From: Rickettsiales bacterium
GTDB taxonomy: Bacteria > Pseudomonadota > Alphaproteobacteria > Rickettsiales > UBA3002
Assembly (NCBI GenBank): GCA_002725445.1
Contig: PBPD01000005.1
Coordinates: 1 to 5,082, forward strand
Reading direction: 5' to 3'
DNA length: 5,082 bases
The stretch's first letter is position 1, and each line of letters opens with the position of its first letter. Under the pieces are notes generated by a model. It did no database searches, had not been told where the DNA came from, and was given only the letters and a program-made list of their open reading frames with translations. Positions 1 through 5,082 of the stretch are shown here, in pieces. The position numbers were made by a program, and so were the translations under genes.

Positions 1-1757
1 ATCAAGTTCTTGATTCGTATGAAGGTGGTCTTGTGTTTGTATGCGGCAGGACCGATTTCGCAAACAAACGTGAACCGGTTCGACTGTTGTGGTCGATCCT
101 CAGGGAAATAGAATCAGTCACTGGGGAAACAGGGCCTACTTACCCATTTCCACTCCCCCCTCCTCCTTACAGACTATCTGTGAATGGCATTCTGAATCGC
201 TACGGCGGCCCGGGTAAAGGCACAATGCAATCAAAAGGATCTCATGACATTGAGTCAATGCTAGATTCACTTGATGTCAATTACAAATTGAGTGGTGATG
301 AATTGTTGATATCGGAGAATATCTACCTCTCGATTACACCCGCGACTTATGTCGGGGCTGGTTTGTACGAAATGGACAACATTGCAGACCATCTATTGGA
401 CGTCAGCAATGAAATCTTGAGCCCTGATGAATCGATCAATTTGGAAAATCAGATTTGGGTTGTTGGGGAGAAATTCAATTCAGGACATTACCCTCATGAT
501 GCCGTTGCCGTGGGTTGGGAAGATTGGTTGAAGCATTGTCGCGAGATAAATCATCTCACCCCGAAAGCCATCGTATTTGCGCCCGAATGGTCACCTGCTT
601 GGATGGAATTCGCCTCAGGCGAATTGCATGCCTATGTCGCAGCGGGAGGAAACGTGATTGTCCATCGCCACAAATCGACTCGAACAGGTACTTCCAAGAT
701 GTTTTTCACAGGCCTACCCCAAGACCTCGACAGATTCAGCCACCTCCCCGGGACAGGTTGGAGGTTCGATACGAATTTGGGGCGGCGCATCGGCAATCCT
801 GCTCCAATCTACTCAGATTCCTTCAGACCTACAAATCCTGAGAGCAATCCAATGAATCTGTTCAGCATGAACTACGGCCAAGGGAGTTTTCACTTCTTTC
901 ACAATGATCCAAGTCCCTCTTCATATGATGGTTTGAATCTAACAGCACCTGAACAATTCACGGACTCATCGCATTGGAAGTGGCGGCGAATTGCAAATCT
1001 ATACAGAGACCCTGACATTAACAGGGAGTCCGACACTTATCCAATTCTTGGAGCAGAAGTATTGCGTGATCATTTGCAGTTTAAACTCAGTAAAACGTTT
1101 GCACATCACTATCAAGCTGGTATTGCTGAACAGAATTGGTGCGATTTGGTGATACTAGCCCCAGTGCCAATCCTGTTCGAAGTCGATACACTTGGTGGAG
1201 GGAAAAGAAGTCAATACGGTTCGATTTCGGGCGGTTCTACTGCAATCGATGACATGCATGTTCAACGCCAAGTAGGATGGATGATACAATCTCAAAAATG
1301 GATTGAAACTTACCTACGAATTATTGACGACTCAAAAGGTTCCGCACCTGAATTGCAACTTGCTTGGATCAGGCACCAAATACCCCAATACGCAAAAACT
1401 GACAGACATGAGGCTTTCATGCAAGAACTTCACAATCACCATCACATGTCGGTACTCGCCCTTCATTCTTCACCAACTGCTACTGAATTAGAGCAGTCGG
1501 TTCACGAAGCGATGAGGCGAATTGGTGGGCGCCCAGGTTCACTTGTGATTGGTACCAATTATGGTTGGAAGGAAGGTTTGAAATCATCAGCGCGTGAAAC
1601 TTCAATCGAAAATGGCACCTCATTGTGGACGTATCTTGACCTCTACGAGTTCCTTGTTCGAACCGACGATTGGGACATCGAAGAACGACAGCAAGCCTTC
1701 ATTAACATCCTCGCTAAGGACGGTGGGCCCGTGTGTTGGCACGTGGCTCAGTTGTGA
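1..1757 (+). CDS. Large uncharacterised protein, paralog A (5'-truncated by window edge)
   Basis: Function not recognised. The frame is open to the left edge (first whole codon at base 3). A GTG at 33 could be read as a start, but the residues before it align with the downstream paralog (EGGLVFV here, TGGMTFI there), so the gene begins outside the window and about 175 residues are probably missing, including any winged helix. Numbering from GTG-33: a proline-rich PPPPY at 42-46; a predicted alpha/beta segment at ~140-293 with LHAYVAAGGNVIVHR (198-212), GWRFDT (242-247) and a YGQGSFHFF strand; then a nuclease-like core with D371 and E383-V-D385 followed by LGGG; and a conserved tail with SARE (519-522), SLWTY (530-534) and VRTDD (542-546). 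The middle resembles glutamine-amidotransferase-like/DUF4350 domains but shows no nucleophilic Cys. The core resembles PD-(D/E)XK except for Asp in place of Lys. It is probably co-transcribed with the next gene. No signal peptide or membrane segment is seen, so a cytoplasmic location is inferred. The coding call is secure; the domain calls are tentative. Confidence 0.9.
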   Translation, partial: QVLDSYEGGLVFVCGRTDFANKREPVRLLWSILREIESVTGETGPTYPFPLPPPPYRLSVNGILNRYGGPGKGTMQSKGSHDIESMLDSLDVNYKLSGDELLISENIYLSITPATYVGAGLYEMDNIADHLLDVSNEILSPDESINLENQIWVVGEKFNSGHYPHDAVAVGWEDWLKHCREINHLTPKAIVFAPEWSPAWMEFASGELHAYVAAGGNVIVHRHKSTRTGTSKMFFTGLPQDLDRFSHLPGTGWRFDTNLGRRIGNPAPIYSDSFRPTNPESNPMNLFSMNYGQGSFHFFHNDPSPSSYDGLNLTAPEQFTDSSHWKWRRIANLYRDPDINRESDTYPILGAEVLRDHLQFKLSKTFAHHYQAGIAEQNWCDLVILAPVPILFEVDTLGGGKRSQYGSISGGSTAIDDMHVQRQVGWMIQSQKWIETYLRIIDDSKGSAPELQLAWIRHQIPQYAKTDRHEAFMQELHNHHHMSVLALHSSPTATELEQSVHEAMRRIGGRPGSLVIGTNYGWKEGLKSSARETSIENGTSLWTYLDLYEFLVRTDDWDIEERQQAFINILAKDGGPVCWHVAQL

Positions 1758-1760
1758 GGT
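1756..1760 (+). promoter_or_regulatory. Ribosome binding site for paralog B
   Basis: GAGGT matches the Shine-Dalgarno core and ends 9 bases before the ATG at 1770. It overlaps the TGA stop of the upstream paralog (1755-1757), so translation of the two genes is likely coupled. It supports ATG-1770 as the true start. A second purine stretch, GGAAG at 1762-1766, is too close to the ATG (3 bases) to be the better candidate. Confidence 0.65.
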
Positions 1761-1769
1761 TGGAAGTAA

Positions 1770-4022
1770 ATGGTTGTTCGATTATTTCAACGTCCATACG
1801 ACTTCCAACTGCAACCACTCAGGGCCAGGAACATTGGTGGAAACTCGGAACGGCTTAGTGAACTTCTTGGAGCAGTGCTTGATTCGGGCGGACTTGGTGG
1901 CTCAAACATCAGTGACTTCACTCCGGATTCAAGGTGGGAGTCACCTGGAGCCATTTTAGAGGAACTATGGACAATGGGGGCACCAATATGGCCAAATTAC
2001 AATTGGCCCAATGCAAACTCATATCTCTTCAGACCGTTGACTGGAATTGAGGCAGTGATTGATAATATCGTGACATGGGTGAATGAGGCAGCATCTCAGC
2101 ATCCTTTTGTGCTCTTTCCGTTAGACGCACTTCGACATGCTACGAATGGAATGCGGACGGCAGATATGGCTGTTGCCTTGAACATGAATGAAGATCGCTC
2201 AAACACCTTGCTGATGGACCTTTGTCATCTTGGTCTGGCTGACAATAATCTCTCACTTCGAAAACTGAAAACGATAACGGATAGCGGAAGAGAAACGCTG
2301 GAATGTTTTACGGGAGGAATGACGTTTATCTCCGAAGCTGAAGACCTAGAAGAACCTCGAGAACTACGTTGGATGTGGTGCCTTCTGAGAGATATTGCAG
2401 GATACGATTTACCAGGGAGTTACCCGTTGTTGAGGGCTCCACCCCCATACATTGTGAACTTGGACAATGTCGTGGAGAACTTCAACAGCAATACAGCATT
2501 CTTTACAAGAATTGGCGGGAGGGTGGAATCCTCAGAACAACTGATCCATATTCTCCAACGGCTGGGAATCGATTTTTCGTTGGAAGGTCATCGTTTGACC
2601 CTTAACGAACGACTATTCCTGAAAACGAATGTCAAGGAGTTCCTTAGAGCTGGGCTCCCTGATATTGATAGACGTATACTTCGACCGAGGATTACATCGG
2701 GGCAAATATCTGTGATTAATTCTCCAATTCAAGAAATCCGTAATGCACGGATTGTTGTCGTCCATGATACAGCGGTCAATGCGTGCACACCTGAACATGC
2801 AGTCCAAGTAAATCCATTGCGGTTTGACCAGATTAACTTTGAGCAAACGGAAATCATCATTATGAGAGAGCCACGCTCAGGTCTCTTGAAAAGTTATTCA
2901 GGACACCTACATGCATTTGTCCAATCAGGTGGGCGATTGATTCTCCATCGTATGCGCCAGGGTCGAAGAGGTCGTACGTTCAACATCCTCAATGGCCTTC
3001 CTCCTGATTTTGAACGATTGGGTGTCGTCGATGCAGGTTGGAGATTTGATACAACACTACTCCCCGATACCCCAATCGAACCAATTTACACTCAAGAGTT
3101 CAGACCTCAACCCGATGGAAATACTCCTCTTATTCGATTTGGTGCGAGGTATGGTCGAGGGTGGTTTATCTTCGTCAGTGATGAACCATCAAGAGAACTT
3201 TACAGCGAGTTGTTCGAAGAATACCCTGTTGAGGAGGGATACCACCTCGAGACAGTTGGTCCTCATTGGAACAACAGAAATATTGCCGAACTTCCATATC
3301 GCAGCAGTAATGAAGCTGATATCTACCATCCTGTAGGTCAAACAGACGAGGGTGGTGGCTTACTCCACCAACGACTGGAATTTGAGTTCAGTCGAACGTT
3401 TTCAAATGAATGGTTGACGGGAGCCGTAGGTGGAGCTGATTTGGTTGCTGTACTACCCGATGTTTTGGTTATCGAAGTTGATTCCTTGGGTAGAGGTTCT
3501 GATCCTTCACCCGATCAATCCCATCAAGACCGTACCTTCGGTTATCGTGTGACTGCGAGAGAAGCACTATCAGGATTGGCGAGCATCATCGCTTCTGCTC
3601 CGGCCAACGATGTTGTGACCTTCAGTACCGATATCGTGACACAAATCAATCAGCAACCCGGCTCGTATCGGTCGATGATGTTGGAAGTGTTCGAACGCCA
3701 TCTCGAAGCTCAAATCGCTGAAGGTTTGAAAATTCATTCGTTCGAACAACGGATACGGGATCTCGGTGCAGACGAGCCAGGACCTCCCACGATGCTTTTG
3801 GGACAAGCCTACGGTATGGTCGAGGATGACAGGCGAACATCTGCCAGAGAACATTCAGAACTTCGGGGATATTCTCTTTGGACGTACCGTGACTTCTACG
3901 AATTCATTGTCCGCACAGACGACATGGAGGCTGAAGAACGTCGTGAACATCTTCTCGCTCTGTGTATGGTTGCAGGGCCGGTTTACTTTGCGCTGCGGGA
4001 CCGGTTGCCCGTAGATGGCTAG
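1770..4022 (+). CDS. Large uncharacterised protein, paralog B (complete): winged helix / GATase-like / PD-(D/E)XK-like
   Basis: Complete 750-residue protein, not recognised as a named family. ATG-1770 is backed by GAGGT 9 bases upstream. Residues 1-110 are unassigned. Residues ~112-182 look like a winged helix (MRTADMAVALNMNEDRSNTL, then LCHLGLAD and TITDSGRETLE), which suggests DNA binding or dimerisation. APPPY is at 223-227. Residues ~325-475 form an alternating strand/helix segment with LHAFVQSGGRLILHR (380-394), GWRFDT (423-428) and YGRGWFIFVSDEPS, resembling amidotransferase-like/DUF4350 folds without a visible catalytic Cys. Residues ~535-620 contain FSRTF, D557 and E569-V-D571, with a helix after them: the layout of a PD-(D/E)XK core with Asp replacing Lys. 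The tail carries SARE (691-694), SLWTY (702-706), YEF and VRTDD (714-718). All landmarks from the PPPY motif onward recur in the same order in the upstream gene, at roughly 30% identity by eye and higher in the blocks. The stop overlaps that of the convergent methyltransferase. A nuclease or defence role is inference; it could be an inactive structural homolog. Confidence 0.93.
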   Translation: MVVRLFQRPYDFQLQPLRARNIGGNSERLSELLGAVLDSGGLGGSNISDFTPDSRWESPGAILEELWTMGAPIWPNYNWPNANSYLFRPLTGIEAVIDNIVTWVNEAASQHPFVLFPLDALRHATNGMRTADMAVALNMNEDRSNTLLMDLCHLGLADNNLSLRKLKTITDSGRETLECFTGGMTFISEAEDLEEPRELRWMWCLLRDIAGYDLPGSYPLLRAPPPYIVNLDNVVENFNSNTAFFTRIGGRVESSEQLIHILQRLGIDFSLEGHRLTLNERLFLKTNVKEFLRAGLPDIDRRILRPRITSGQISVINSPIQEIRNARIVVVHDTAVNACTPEHAVQVNPLRFDQINFEQTEIIIMREPRSGLLKSYSGHLHAFVQSGGRLILHRMRQGRRGRTFNILNGLPPDFERLGVVDAGWRFDTTLLPDTPIEPIYTQEFRPQPDGNTPLIRFGARYGRGWFIFVSDEPSRELYSELFEEYPVEEGYHLETVGPHWNNRNIAELPYRSSNEADIYHPVGQTDEGGGLLHQRLEFEFSRTFSNEWLTGAVGGADLVAVLPDVLVIEVDSLGRGSDPSPDQSHQDRTFGYRVTAREALSGLASIIASAPANDVVTFSTDIVTQINQQPGSYRSMMLEVFERHLEAQIAEGLKIHSFEQRIRDLGADEPGPPTMLLGQAYGMVEDDRRTSAREHSELRGYSLWTYRDFYEFIVRTDDMEAEERREHLLALCMVAGPVYFALRDRLPVDG
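4019..4022. other. Shared CTAG tetranucleotide: overlapping stop codons of convergent genes
   Basis: The palindrome CTAG supplies both stops: TAG at 4020-4022 on the plus strand ends paralog B, and TAG at 4021-4019 on the minus strand ends the methyltransferase. The two genes therefore overlap by four bases, leaving no intergenic space for a conventional terminator. Any termination signal must lie inside the opposing coding sequence. Confidence 0.9.
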
Positions 4023-5082
4023 TTGAGCGACCACAGGCTACCGGCTTCTTTGCCATCGACCTCATGAGGAACAAGTTCGAATTCGTGACCGACTCTCTTC
4101 TTGAGGATGGAGATGGGGTCCACGGTGGTGTTGAGCAGGGCTCCCGCTTCAAAGATGAGGACGAACAGACGGTTCAGGATATGCTGGAACATGATGGGTT
4201 CGCCGGCTTCCTCGAGGATGGTTTTGACGGAGTCGATGACGACTTTTTCGTAATCTTCATCCGGCATGGCTTCGGGTACGACGGATGGCTTTGCACGCTT
4301 CTGGAATCGGATGTAATAGTCGCCCACAGCACTGCCAAAAGGCTGGTAGAGCGCTGTAGATGAGGCGCGCAGCGGCGGCTGGTGCAACACATGCTCGAGA
4401 TGAAAGCCGGCTTGAACAATGGCGCGTAGGATTGCTGACCAGATGCCGAAGTGCTTCGAATGGAAGGTGACGTGCATCCACTTTCCTGTCTTCAGAACGC
4501 GATGTGCCTCGCAGAAGGCCTCGTGAATCATCGACTCGAACTCAGCGGCACCCTTGCCCTGTCGGGGATTGATGGTGATCTCCTGAGTTGCATCGACTTC
4601 CTGATCCATCCATGCTGTCCATAAGGTGCCCAGTTCAATGTACTGAATCGCACCGCCATAGGGAGGATCTGTGAAAATGTAGTCAATCGAAGAATCTGCC
4701 AACATGGTCAGATGGGTTGCAGATGCGGTGTGAAGGTGGAGTGTTGCGGAATCTGTGGAGCGGGCCTTTCCATCAACGACACGAGTTCCTTGCAATTCTT
4801 CAACAATCTGTTCCTTTCCACGTAGAACCTTCTTGAATCGATTCTCAAAGGTGTTCCACACGTTGACCTCGAAGTGATCTTCGGGATACCAGTAGCTTGG
4901 TCTTCCCCAACTGCCCACCTCTACCGAACGGTTGGATTTCCCTTTCTTGCCTCCTTTGCTGCCTCGATTGCTGATGACAATCACTAGACGACTTGTTTGT
5001 TGTAGTGCGGCCGTGAACGCAAGCATCAGACACTCTCGCAAAGCAACATTTGGCTCTTTCTGGATGGCGTTGCGCAGGATTC
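4019..5082 (-). CDS. DNA methyltransferase, DPPY type, DUF1156-like (5'-truncated by window edge)
   Basis: C-terminal ~354 residues of a putative S-adenosylmethionine-dependent DNA methyltransferase. The DPPY catalytic motif (motif IV, typical of N6-adenine or N4-cytosine enzymes) is at 4669-4658, in the context DYIFTDPPYGGAIQYIEL followed by a Trp-rich helix (LWTAWMD). TDPPY-x5-Y-x-EL resembles DUF1156-type methylases. The following RVLKTGKWMHVTFHSK is the strand/loop usually seen after motif IV. No DPFxGxG-like SAM-binding motif I lies C-terminal to DPPY, so it must be N-terminal, off the window. A TTG at 5041 could be a start, but the frame is open to base 5082 with family-like sequence (ILRNAIQKEPNVALRECLML), so the gene continues. 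Before DPPY there is a VWNTFENRFKKVL segment typical of large DNA methylases. The last ~80 residues form a helical extension, possibly a winged helix. Target specificity cannot be read. It is convergent with paralog B. Confidence 0.88.
   Translation of the reverse strand, partial: ILRNAIQKEPNVALRECLMLAFTAALQQTSRLVIVISNRGSKGGKKGKSNRSVEVGSWGRPSYWYPEDHFEVNVWNTFENRFKKVLRGKEQIVEELQGTRVVDGKARSTDSATLHLHTASATHLTMLADSSIDYIFTDPPYGGAIQYIELGTLWTAWMDQEVDATQEITINPRQGKGAAEFESMIHEAFCEAHRVLKTGKWMHVTFHSKHFGIWSAILRAIVQAGFHLEHVLHQPPLRASSTALYQPFGSAVGDYYIRFQKRAKPSVVPEAMPDEDYEKVVIDSVKTILEEAGEPIMFQHILNRLFVLIFEAGALLNTTVDPISILKKRVGHEFELVPHEVDGKEAGSLWSLN

Noticed and set aside
33..35. GTG as the true start of paralog A
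   Set aside because: The frame is open to the window edge, and the upstream codons encode residues that align with paralog B, so the protein starts outside the window.
1755..1757. TGA recoded as Trp or another amino acid
   Set aside because: An in-frame TAA follows three sense codons later, a good ribosome binding site and ATG follow, and tryptophan is encoded by TGG throughout, so the standard code fits.
1594..1959. Small plus-strand ORF across the junction of the two paralogs
   Set aside because: It is a shadow in another frame of two genes whose own frame is supported by paralog conservation, and its product shows no recognisable pattern.
3570..3854. Minus-strand ORFs within paralog B
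   Set aside because: They lie entirely antisense to a conserved coding region, with no ribosome binding site noted and no recognisable product.
3996..4011. CGGG-8-CCCG hairpin near the end of paralog B as a terminator
   Set aside because: The stem is only four pairs, lies inside the coding sequence and has no T-run after it on either strand.
3962..4363. Plus-strand ORF of 133 codons running over the convergent junction
   Set aside because: Most of it is antisense to the methyltransferase C-terminus; its acidic, glycine-rich product looks like a complement-strand artefact.
5039..5041. TTG as the true start of the methyltransferase
   Set aside because: The frame continues to the window edge with plausible coding sequence, and the SAM-binding motif I is still missing, so it must lie further N-terminal.

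Overview
The window is packed with protein-coding sequence and contains no RNA gene, mobile element, CRISPR array or long intergenic stretch. Continuous long ORFs, a 12-base gap between two co-directional genes, a purine-rich ribosome binding site and two convergent genes ending on the same four bases all indicate a prokaryotic genome of medium GC content. I cannot assign a phylum, or choose between bacterium and archaeon, from this sequence.

Layout: (1) 1-1757, plus strand: the C-terminal ~584 residues of a large protein whose N-terminus lies left of the window. (2) 1770-4022, plus strand: a complete 750-residue protein that is a diverged paralog of the first along its whole visible length. 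(3) 4019-5082, minus strand: the C-terminal ~354 residues of a DPPY-type (amino-)DNA methyltransferase whose N-terminus lies right of the window.

I do not recognise the two paralogs as a named family. They share a modular plan: a winged-helix-like segment (seen only in the complete copy), a central alpha/beta segment resembling catalytically dead class I glutamine-amidotransferase-like (ThuA/DUF4350-type) domains, then a segment with the spacing of a PD-(D/E)XK nuclease core but with Asp where the catalytic Lys is expected (ExD), and a strongly conserved C-terminal signature (SARE...SLWTY.D.YEF.VRTDD). 

The most interesting reading, which is inference, is a restriction-modification-like or other DNA-defence module: a DUF1156-like methyltransferase facing a tandem pair of putative DNA-binding, nuclease-like proteins. 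The opposite orientation means the methyltransferase is not in the paralogs' operon, so the functional link rests on adjacency only. The flanking sequence on both sides is needed to settle this.
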